Below, in pieces: positions 56,891 through 64,000 of a DNA stretch of 64,000 nucleotides. The notes beneath the pieces were generated by a model. It made no database searches, was not told the origin of the DNA, and saw only the letters and a list, made by a program, of their open reading frames with translations. Positions within the stretch are counted from its first letter, which is position 1. Each line of letters begins with the position of its first letter. The position numbers and the translations under genes were made by a program. Origin of the DNA: Actinernus sp. WN-2022 (Eukaryota; Cnidaria; Anthozoa; Actiniaria; Actinernidae); the NCBI GenBank assembly GCA_030867875.1, contig JAOWCC010001751.1, positions 21,350,026 to 21,414,025 of the forward strand, in the 5' to 3' direction.

Positions 56891-57130
56891 TAATTAGCAG
56901 AAAACTTTAAAGAAGCTTTGCGGGTATTCGGTTCCTACACATTACCTACAGCTAAGAAAGTCACAAATAATGAGCAGACAACTGAAAGAAGCTTCGCGGG
57001 TATTCGGTTCCTACACATTACCTACAGGGAACTTTTATCGACAGGGTCTTCGTTTTAAAGATCTTTAAAACGAAGACCCCATTTTTCTCTCTCACCTTTA
57101 TCGTAATCTAAGCTAAGAAAGTCACAAATA
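56850..57130. repeat. CGAAGACC-bearing inverted ends with internal tandem copies
   Basis: AAAACGAAGACC occurs twice near 56860-56880 and inverted (GGTCTTCGTTTTAAAG) near 57047, then direct again at 57069. Between and beyond, a ~75-bp unit (AGCTAAGAAAGTCACAAATA, ATGAGCAGACAAC, GGTATTCGGT) is present three times (about 56885, 56950 and 57112). Same GAAGACC end motif as the element at 62.07-62.43 kb. Confidence 0.65.
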
Positions 57131-57149
57131 ATGAGCAGACAACAGAAAG

Positions 57150-57308
57150 AAGCTTTGCAGGTATTCGGTGAAGGTCTAACCGTGTACTGTATTACGTAAA
57201 GGCAGCACCAGTTATTTTAAGACCCTGAGTGTTGGTTCGGCCGGGTTTGAACCCGCGACCTTCCGCTCGACAGACCGGCGCTTAACCACTGAGCTAACCG
57301 GGAGGCAT
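57150..57308 (-). mobile_element. tRNA-derived SINE
   Basis: On the minus strand: CGGTTAGCTCAGTGGTTAAG (A box), then GCGGGTTCAAACCCG (B box), then AACACTCAGGGTCTTAAAAT and GGTGCTGCCTTTACGTAATA. Head and body match the structure of a Pol III-transcribed SINE. A second, diverged copy lies at 17.0 kb. Confidence 0.75.
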
Positions 57309-57664
57309 TTCTAGGTGTTATATATTATGAAAAAGCTTTCTTAAAACGATATGCTTTTAAAAGTTTTTTTAAAACTTTCTAGTGATTGAGAACTCCCAGG
57401 AGCCCATTACCTGGAACTCCTTATGTCATCAGGTAATGAGTTCCACATTATGTGGGAGCTGCAACCGAAAATATAAACTTCGTAGTTTATAAATGCACTA
57501 CTTCTAAGTAGCTTTTAAGAGGTCTCAGCTGACCATTAGGAACGTGGGGCTTGATTAAACCTTTATGTAAATAAGAGCAATGTTATGAAGACATTTAAAA
57601 GTTAATAATAACATTTTAATATCAATTATTTGTACAATTGGTAGCTAGTGTAGTTCCTTTAGTA

Positions 57665-57772
57665 CAGGGCCCGGTTGTTCGAAGCAAGGTTAAGCGCTAA
57701 CCTGGGGTTAAACTGTACAGATTACAATAACAGATTTAGCGCTAACCTACTTGCTTCGAACAACCCGGCCCA
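57665..57772. mobile_element. Small MITE/foldback
   Basis: GGCCCGGTTGTTCGAAGCAA with GGTTAAGCGCTAACCT at the left is mirrored by TTAGCGCTAACCTACTTGCT and TCGAACAACCCGGCC at the right. 108 bp in all, no coding. Confidence 0.8.
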
Positions 57773-58884
57773 GGAGTGATATAGTCATATTTGAGAGTTT
57801 GGCTTATCAGTCTTGCTGCAGTATTTTGGACACTCTGCGGAAGCTTTGAATCAGCTGATTTGGGTAGAGTTTATAGTAACGAGCTGCACAAGTCAAGTGT
57901 AGATGTGACAAATGCATGTGTACCAGAATTTTTTTGCCAATTGTTTTGCATAGTTTGATGCGTTTTCCTGCATTTTGAGGTAATCAATTTTTCTTTGCCT
58001 GTCTGTGTGCATGATTTCGTGATTGCTTGAATAAAATTTTTTTATATTAAAGCAAATAAAATATTATTTGATCTAATTGACCAATATGTCTCAATACATT
58101 TGGAAAATATTTTTGCCGAAGGCCGATGGCAAAATGAATCACTGCCAAACTTCCGATGTATCTTTGGCAATAAAAAAAGTGATTGTGAAAGTTGCTGAAT
58201 TACTCTCTGTAGTTGAATAGAGACAACCTACTTCCAGTGATTTTGTTTGATTTAATTTCCACTTTAAAATGCCTAATATAGCAAAAGGAAAGTGAAGGGT
58301 ATCTGTTCTTTTCTCTCTTTTTTTCCTGCCATATCAGTTTAAAGTGGAGCCAGGGAGAGACAATGGTAAGTGCTTCGCCAATCCCTCTGTGGCCCGGGGT
58401 AGATTCCTCATGGCACCATATGTGAGTTAATGTCTCACCCTTGCTCTGAGGGATTTTCTCAGGGTTCTACAGTATTCCTACTCCAAAAAAAACACAAGCT
58501 AATTTCGAACCAAGAATTTGTTGAATACTTAGACATAGCCAATGGTTTGGTAATGGCCCAGTAACTTGTCAACACCACTACATGTAACTGATGATTAAGG
58601 AAATCATCCAAAGCATTCGGATTATTTTGAATGTAATAATTATACATGTATACAAACATTATTTCAAAATAGGCCATCCAATCAAAAGCAGCAAGCCATG
58701 ACCAAAAAAGGCCCCTAGCTCTTGTCAATAGAATACTGATTTATGTTATTTTATTATAGCTACAGCTTTGCTGAACAATATTCTTTTATGAAAACACACT
58801 GACAACTTAATTATGCATGCCCTGACAACTTATGCCACACTCAAAATTAAGGTCAACAAAGCTGGTACAGACGCAAGTCTTCTG
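57773..58884. other. No recognisable gene
   Basis: AT-rich and unrecognised. 57780-57900 (GTCTTGCTGCAGTATTTTGG) may be remote LINE sequence but is too decayed to call. Confidence 0.35.
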
Positions 58885-59372
58885 GTGTTGTAAACCAATA
58901 CATGAATTGGTCTAGTAATAACTCTGTGCCTTGCAACTTATCTAAATGTAATGAGCTTATTCTTGAGAAAAAACAGCATGTAGATACCTTTGCACCCGTA
59001 AATAACATTAAGCAGCTAGACTCAATATATTAGGTATGACATTTCAAAGTAACTAGGTTTTCTGACCATATTAAACTCAAGCTTTTTGAAGTTTAAATAG
59101 ATGCCTTTTTGTACTTAGGAGTTTGTGGCATGACGGCTATAATCAGAATGAGATAGATCATTTTTATCTCAGTATTGTCCTGCCTAATATTCGTTATGGA
59201 CTCTCGGTTAACACAGCCTCACAACCAGAATTAACAACTGTACAATTTTTTTAAACCGTTGTTACAAGCGTAAATATATTTAGTTTCCTATTATTAAATA
59301 TTTACACTATTCTAGAAAATTCTGACCATTGTATTTTCAATAAGCTACGTCATTTAAGCCCCTTTCACTCCC
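58885..59372 (+). mobile_element. L2-like LINE remnant
   Basis: Broken frames read MNWSSNNSVPCNLSKCNELI, KVTRFSDHIKLKLFEV and ENSDHCIFNKLRHLSPFTPY, aligning with NWTNSNDMSGNPTKCKELIF and neighbouring blocks of the minus-strand element at 52.5-53.4 kb. Many stops. It ends abruptly where the Penelope-like RT begins. Confidence 0.6.
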
Positions 59373-59375
59373 TAT

Positions 59376-60473
59376 TCTTGGCTTAGATATATCGATGATA
59401 GTTTTATGGTCTGGACGGAAGGTCCGGATAACCTCAAAACTTTCATCGATTATCTTAATAATATTCATCCTACTATCAAATTTACCAGTTTTCACTCTTC
59501 TAGTAATGTCCCGTTTCTTGATGTCAATGTATCCCTTAATAATGGAGTCATTGAAACTGACCTTTATTGTAAACCCACCGATAAACATCAGCATCTGCTT
59601 TTTTCATCTTGTCATCCTAGTCATACTAAAAAAGCCATTCCTTTCAGCTTAGCTCTCCGTCTCAGACGAATTTGTTCCACTAATGAAGCTTTTAAAAGCC
59701 GTACCTCTGAACTCATCTCCTATCTCCTTAAACGAGGTTACAGCCGTGATCTTCTTACTAAACAAACTAAACGCGCTGCCGATATCCCTCGTAATCTTGC
59801 TCTACAACCTAAACAGAAATCTAATTCCTCTCGCCGTATTCCCTTTATAGTCACTTATAATCCGTCACTTCCATCTATCTTTCCTATCTTTGAGAAACAT
59901 TTTGATCTTCTACATTCCTCCGTGCGTTGCAAACGCCCTTTTGTAGCCTTCCGACGTTCGTCCAATCTACGTGATTTGCTAGTCAAATCCAAACTACCAT
60001 CAGATAACTCCAACACTGCTTCCAACAACAATCCAGGTTCTTTTCGTTGTGGACAAAACTGTTTAACTTGCCCTTACATTTCTGATAACTGCACCCAATA
60101 TACTTTTACTTCTACGGGTGAAACCAGAACCATTACCACACACATGGACTGCAACACTAAAAACGTCATCTACATGATTCAATGTACTAAATGTAACAAA
60201 CAGTACATTGGTGAAACCAAACGTAGACTTAAAGACCGCTTCAACGAACATCGTAGGACAGTTGACAAACCTTCCAGTAAATCCAAACCCACCACTGCAT
60301 CTGAACATTTTCTATCTAACCCTGACCACTCTGCATCTAATATCCTTTTAATTCCTTTAGAACATATTTTCTCTTCTCGTGATGCTATTCGCAAAGCTAA
60401 AGAAGCTTATCTCATAACACGTGCTAACACTCTTGAACCTAATGGCCTTAACAAACGCGATGAGACCTACTAA
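59376..60473 (+). CDS. Penelope-like RT C-terminus plus GIY-YIG endonuclease (partial)
   Basis: Open for ~365 residues. WLRYIDDSFMVW is the RT active-site motif (YIDD). FLDVNVSLNNGVIETDLYCK, PTDKHQHLLFSSCHPSHTKK and IPFIVTYNPSLPSIFPIF are Penelope RT-thumb and linker landmarks. CGQNCLTCPYI is the linker Cys motif. VIYMIQCTKCNKQYIGETKR followed by RLKDRFNEHR is the GIY-YIG nuclease, with the CX2C insertion typical of Penelope endonucleases. The C-terminus is LEPNGLNKRDETY. The protein would nick target DNA for primed reverse transcription, but most of RT (before the YIDD) is missing. The frame has no inactivating change, so the insertion is recent. There is no start codon of its own. Confidence 0.85.
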   Translation, partial: SWLRYIDDSFMVWTEGPDNLKTFIDYLNNIHPTIKFTSFHSSSNVPFLDVNVSLNNGVIETDLYCKPTDKHQHLLFSSCHPSHTKKAIPFSLALRLRRICSTNEAFKSRTSELISYLLKRGYSRDLLTKQTKRAADIPRNLALQPKQKSNSSRRIPFIVTYNPSLPSIFPIFEKHFDLLHSSVRCKRPFVAFRRSSNLRDLLVKSKLPSDNSNTASNNNPGSFRCGQNCLTCPYISDNCTQYTFTSTGETRTITTHMDCNTKNVIYMIQCTKCNKQYIGETKRRLKDRFNEHRRTVDKPSSKSKPTTASEHFLSNPDHSASNILLIPLEHIFSSRDAIRKAKEAYLITRANTLEPNGLNKRDETY

Positions 60474-60576
60474 TCAGTCACACCGTTTATAGTTATCTTT
60501 CGTTATCATATTATGTTTTTTACGTCATTTCCGTTTTACCATTATATATTGTCAAGTCACATTGTAAAAGCTCCTA

Positions 60577-60619
60577 AGCACCTGATGAAGACTAGTATGG
60601 CTAGTCGAAATATTGTGCT
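60577..60619 (+). ncRNA. Hammerhead-like ribozyme in Penelope 3' UTR (copy 2)
   Basis: Stem I AGCAC (60577-60581) pairs with GTGCT (60615-60619). Core CTGATGA is at 60582-60588. An extra A is followed by stem II GACTAG/CTAGTC (60590-60595, 60601-60606) with loop TATGG. GAAA is at 60607-60610, then TATT. Both stems differ from the 50.4-kb copy by paired changes, so base pairing has been maintained. Confidence 0.65.
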
Positions 60620-60669
60620 ACATTAAATCCGTATAATTCTACGTCGTATTGGTTATTCTTCATTCTAGT

Positions 60670-61112
60670 CATTTAAGCAGCCTGGCCATCCTTTATATGA
60701 CCTGATGCCAGTCAATAGGTTAAAGGGATACCCGAGTGAAAAACACATTTGGGCTCAAAAGCATCTTTCAGATGTACATTGTTCAGAAAATGTATTAAAA
60801 TTTGATAAAACTTTTTCAGAGTTGAGAACGAGCCCCTCAAAGTTGGCCCCGAGAAGACATGGGCGCTGCCATTTTGTTCACATTAATTCCTGTGACGTTT
60901 TTTACGTCACTTCGTCCCACCGGAGTCTTGCGGCTAACTTGTAGCCACTTGTAGCCACTTGATATTTTGACCAAACATGTTGTCCCAAGGGTGGGGAATT
61001 CGACATTCTTTTGGGAGAAAATGTCAAATCCCCACCCTTTGCCCGCCCCACCCCCCTCGGGCTTAACAGATAGGTGCATTAGTACATTGTACATACCTAT
61101 TATGTATAACGA
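60670..61112. other. No recognisable gene
   Basis: Nothing recognised. ACTTGTAGCC is tandemly duplicated near 60940. Confidence 0.35.
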
Positions 61113-61349
61113 TCAATTGGGAACATCAACATTCATGCGTACTCTTTGATTAAAATCATTACTGTCTTGAAGGAATGGAATTACTTTCATACACGATAGA
61201 AGCTTATCACAACTTACAGAAGGTACTGCAGCTTCTTCTGCAGCACTTTTCCACAATGCTTCTGTGGAAAGCTCTCTTTCCTCTTCAGTAAGGAATGTGG
61301 AGCAAGTATATTGAAACACCTCATTGGCTCCCCTAGGCCTATCTTCCAT
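61113..61349 (-). CDS. Possible exon, 78-residue acidic open frame
   Basis: Starts ATGGAAGATAGGCCTAGG in a fair context and reads STFLTEEERELSTEALWKSA then AEEAAVPSVSC. Composition looks protein-like (amphipathic, acidic). A GTAAGTTG donor-like site lies inside, after AAVPS, so only the first 44 residues may be exon. No domain recognised. Confidence 0.25.
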   Translation of the reverse strand: MEDRPRGANEVFQYTCSTFLTEEERELSTEALWKSAAEEAAVPSVSCDKLLSCMKVIPFLQDSNDFNQRVRMNVDVPN

Positions 61350-61504
61350 TGAAGTCGACGTCTCGAAGAGCTTTTCATATACTTCAGCCGGAGTTCTGCT
61401 TCAGGTCCGGATGGCCTAACTAATCAGTGTTAGCGGGAAGATGTGCTATGTAAGCTATTAAAATCCTTTCACTGACAGCAGGCCTATCTTTTTCCGCTTT
61501 TTCC

Positions 61505-61729
61505 CTACCTCGAGGCGCAAGGCGCCAACGACAGTACCATTTCCGCTTCAAACAGTACTCCTGGTGGTTCACAGGACAAAAAAAGAAGATTGCTAATTTG
61601 TCCTTTTATCATGATCTCGAGTGTAGTGCCATACCTGCCTCGTATACCGTCCCAACGCCAAATGTCCTTCAACCTGTAATCGGCTTGCTTTGGTTTTGGT
61701 CGTAATACCAAGGTCCACCTTTCTGGCAT
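61505..61729 (-). other. Possible exon, open frame
   Basis: A 74-codon frame starting MPERWTLVLRPKPKQADYRL with coding-like composition. It lies on the same strand as the possible exons at 61.2 and 62.7 kb. No splice sites or domain found to support it. Confidence 0.18.
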
Positions 61730-62060
61730 GGATTATACGGTCGGAGATACGGATACGTGTCTCGAGTCACCAGTATTCGGTAGGCTGACGATTTTTCATA
61801 ATCCACTACAACAATAATAATTCAAGCCAGTAGTCGCCATATTCCTTCATCGCCGTCGAGACGTTGCATACATATTATAAGTACCCTACATTTCCATATC
61901 TCGAGTCAATCGATTTGATATTATCTTTTCTCGCCGGACCGAACCAGATAACTTGCGTGTTTCTGTTTGGATGTTCAGGAACCTTGCTAAACACCGAGTT
62001 GTCGGCAACCTGATAACGTTAATTGTAGCGTGTTTTCTTCGAAGATCTTAGCTTGAGGGC

Positions 62061-62443
62061 CATGTCAACGGCCGGGTGTTCGGAAAACGAAGACCCGGAA
62101 AATGAAGACCTAAGACCCAAGACCTGGAAAACGAAGACCCGAAAACGAAGACCTCCTCATTTATTATGCAGTAACATACGAAACATGATACTTACGGTGA
62201 AATTTGATTATTTTGATATTAAGGTCTTCGTTTTCCTAATTTCGTGGGCTAATCTGGAAAACGAAGACCCCGCTGTATTTTCTCGTTATTATAGCGCACT
62301 CGCTCAGAAGCAGTAGGCAACCACGAAGAACACTCAAACAAATGTAGGAGTCATATTTGATTGAAATTTACTAGGGTCTTCGTTTTCCAGGTCTTAGGTC
62401 TTCATTTTTCGGGTCTTCGTTTTCCGAACACCCCATGTCAACG
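62061..62443. mobile_element. Foldback transposon with compound TIRs and 10-bp target duplication
   Basis: CATGTCAACG flanks both sides (62061-62070 and 62434-62443). The ends read GGGTGTTCGGAAAACGAAGA at the left and the mirror TCTTCGTTTTCCGAACACCC at the right. They extend about 60 bp as repeats of GGAAAACGAAGACC and GGAAAATGAAGACC, mirrored on the right as GGTCTTCGTTTTCC. More copies of the motif lie inside (62222, 62258). No transposase. The duplication length suits a Mutator-like (MULE) family, which is an inference only. Confidence 0.75.
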
Positions 62444-62575
62444 TGGCTTACGTGTAGTATGGTATCAAACTCCTCATACTTCTCATTCAAGATCCTCGGC
62501 CAGTTTATAGTCTCATCGTCATCGGGTTTCTTATAAAGTCGAGTGTGGTTTGTTGGACTTGGAATCCACTACAGC

Positions 62576-62764
62576 TTAACTACCAGTTTTTGTTAGTAAA
62601 ATGGCCCTACGGTCTAATTTTTCTTTGATTGTCATGATTTCTGGCATTTGTGACTTCAATTTCACTAGCTTACTAATTTCATATCTCGCTAAGTCATCAA
62701 GAAAAGAATATTCTTCCCCATAACAAGAGCGGGGCAAGTTTGTGCCCCCACTCAAATTTTCCAT
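62576..62764 (-). other. Possible exon, open frame
   Basis: MENLSGGTNLPRSCYGEEYS, FLDDLARYEISKLVKLKSQM and PEIMTIKEKLDRRAILLTKT form a 62-residue frame with a helical, protein-like composition. GGAAAATTT is tandemly repeated just upstream. No domain recognised. Confidence 0.22.
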
Positions 62765-62949
62765 AACAGTCTAAAATTTTCCACTGAAATTTTCCAAGTT
62801 TGCGGGCCCATAACTTTGCTCCTGTTCAAGATATAACTCTCAAATTTGGGATTTTGACTAACTTTGAGGTGCTCTTTTCAGCAGTATTGACGGTTTTGTT
62901 GTTATACGTATATATCAAAAGTTCAAAGAAACCGTGGAAGGGTCTATTA

Positions 62950-63700
62950 CAAGGCGTACAAATTAAGAAAACTTAAACCTGTTGAAGTCTGAGGCTTAGC
63001 TTTTACGTAGTTTTCTTGTTTTTCGCGAAACATTTCATGTAAATACGCGTACGTACGTAAAACTAAAAACACGGGTGATGGCCTCTGTTTTCTTTTAGTT
63101 TCGGCGGGACGGACGGACGCCAATCTCGTACCCAGACCCCATTTGTTTCTTACTGCGCATACTCGACGAAAAAATAGGGCTCTGGAAGAATCCAATTTTT
63201 GTGTATTCTGATTGGCTGTTCTGAACAATGCAATTTCACCGTAAGTCAAACAAAAAGCATTTCGGGAGGATTGATTTATTTGGACAAAGGCATTGGAAAT
63301 TGGGGCCGGGTTATCTAAATGCTAAAACCGTTGGATTTTACCTAAATGGATGCCGCTAAAAATCTTCAGGGATTCTTAGATATTTGCTTGTATCCACTCG
63401 GGAGTTCATATCACTTCATGGCCAACACACATCGCACACAGTACATGAATTCTCAGAATTCGAAAATCGAACTCAACTGGATATAGCAGAGGGATTTACC
63501 GTAAGAGATAGGTAATACTATATATTCCCATATTAATAACAATGTTCGTGTTAAAGTCTTAGGCTTATCTTTTAAGTAGTTTTCTTATTTTTTGACAAAA
63601 CAGTTCACAAATGCATACTTTTAAGCAAAATTTATAAAATCGCGGTATGTGGCTGTTGTTTTATTTCAGTTTTCGTGGGAAACTAGGGGCGGCCGCGTGC
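62950..63700. repeat. Diverged direct duplication, ~580 bp apart
   Basis: GTTGAAGTCTGAGGCTTAGC followed by TTTTACGTAGTTTTCTT at about 62978 aligns with GTTAAAGTCTTAGGCTTATC and TTTTAAGTAGTTTTCTT at about 63553. Similarity continues for about 150 bp (TTTCGGCGGGA versus TTTTCGTGGGA) with many differences. Confidence 0.6.
63285..63545 (+). repeat. Dispersed repeat, partner of 11540-11770
   Basis: Matches the minus strand of 11540-11770 in order and content (AAAGGCATTGGAAATTGG, AAACCGTTGGATTTTACCTA, TAGATATTTGCTTG, CACACAGTACATGAA). Length about 250 bp; class unknown. Confidence 0.65.
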
Positions 63701-64000
63701 GGACAAGAAATAGCAAATACGCGTGCGCGGTCGTTTTGCCGCGGTGTGCCTGCGCTCTGGCGCCCCCAATCTCGTTCCCAGAGCCCGCGCGTTTTTCGGC
63801 CAGCAGTGACCAAACGCCCTGGGTAGCCACACAGCGGTCAAACGTCTGCGTATGCGTCAAAAGTCTTGCAACAACATAATTATTCCAAAACAAATTCAAA
63901 CACGCGTTCCCAAACCTTAGGACTTTTTTGGTAAATTATCATGAAAACAATTGGTAAACTCACAGTTTGAAGTTTGTTCAATTTCCCGTCGACTGTGAAA

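Larger units (their letters stand above)
59373..60665 (+). mobile_element. 5'-truncated Penelope-like element with GIY-YIG endonuclease
   Basis: Starts inside RT at the catalytic motif, continues through a complete GIY-YIG endonuclease and the 3' UTR with a hammerhead-like motif, ending near the TTCTACGTCGTATTGGT tail. No 5' part is present, and no second flanking repeat was found. Confidence 0.8.

Noticed and set aside
57230..57308. Functional tRNA gene on the minus strand
   Set aside because: It continues into a SINE body shared with a copy at 17 kb, and the anticodon arm does not fold well.
60207..60260. GIY-YIG domain as a host repair nuclease (SLX1-like)
   Set aside because: It is in frame with Penelope RT motifs and followed by a Penelope-type 3' end.

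Overview
The window is invertebrate animal nuclear DNA, most likely from an anthozoan cnidarian such as a stony coral. This is inferred from the combination of intron-bearing gene pieces, Penelope-like elements with GIY-YIG endonuclease, a DIRS tyrosine-recombinase retrotransposon, many non-LTR retrotransposon (LINE) fragments, tRNA-derived SINEs, hammerhead-ribozyme repeats and dozens of foldback elements. Nothing looks bacterial: there are no operons or Shine-Dalgarno sites, and long ORFs are almost all retroelement-derived.

Host-gene content is sparse. A homeobox gene with promoter, first exon and intron but a wrecked homeodomain lies at 12.4-13.4 kb. A first exon encoding a signal peptide, with a TATA box and splice donor, lies on the minus strand at 33.1-33.3 kb. 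A Ly6/uPAR-type (three-finger) cysteine-rich exon lies at 39.0-39.3 kb, minus strand. An in-phase three-exon model for an unrecognised 106-residue protein spans 53.57-55.71 kb. A multiply frameshifted coding remnant lies at 18.1-19.5 kb.

Layout: 0-9 kb holds tandem and inverted repeats, including a Penelope-derived palindrome with a 15-bp target duplication. 9-11 kb is a LINE interrupted by a TIR element. 11-24 kb carries the homeobox pseudogene, SINEs, LINE tails and foldbacks. 25-29.65 kb is a DIRS-like retrotransposon (Gag, RT, RNase H, methylase-like region, tyrosine recombinase) preceded by a 74-bp minisatellite that fuses into Gag. 30-32.3 kb has a 1.1-kb TIR element, a hammerhead-ribozyme repeat and an array of hairpins. 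35-37 kb has a twin-primed LINE and a Ty3/gypsy integrase remnant. 41-43 kb is a decayed gypsy element whose 3' LTR carries a MITE. 43-53.4 kb is dominated by LINEs on both strands plus a second canonical hammerhead repeat and a Penelope 3' end. 56-60.7 kb has LINE, SINE, MITE and a 5'-truncated Penelope-like element with a hammerhead-like motif in its 3' region. 61-64 kb has a foldback transposon with a 10-bp target duplication and diverged duplications.

The most noteworthy signal is five hammerhead-type ribozyme motifs from two classes: two canonical copies in a short retrozyme-like repeat (31.5 and 47.9 kb) and three Penelope-associated minimal forms (1.2, 50.4 and 60.6 kb). All have a short helix III whose two strands are together self-complementary, the architecture expected for ribozymes that work as dimers.
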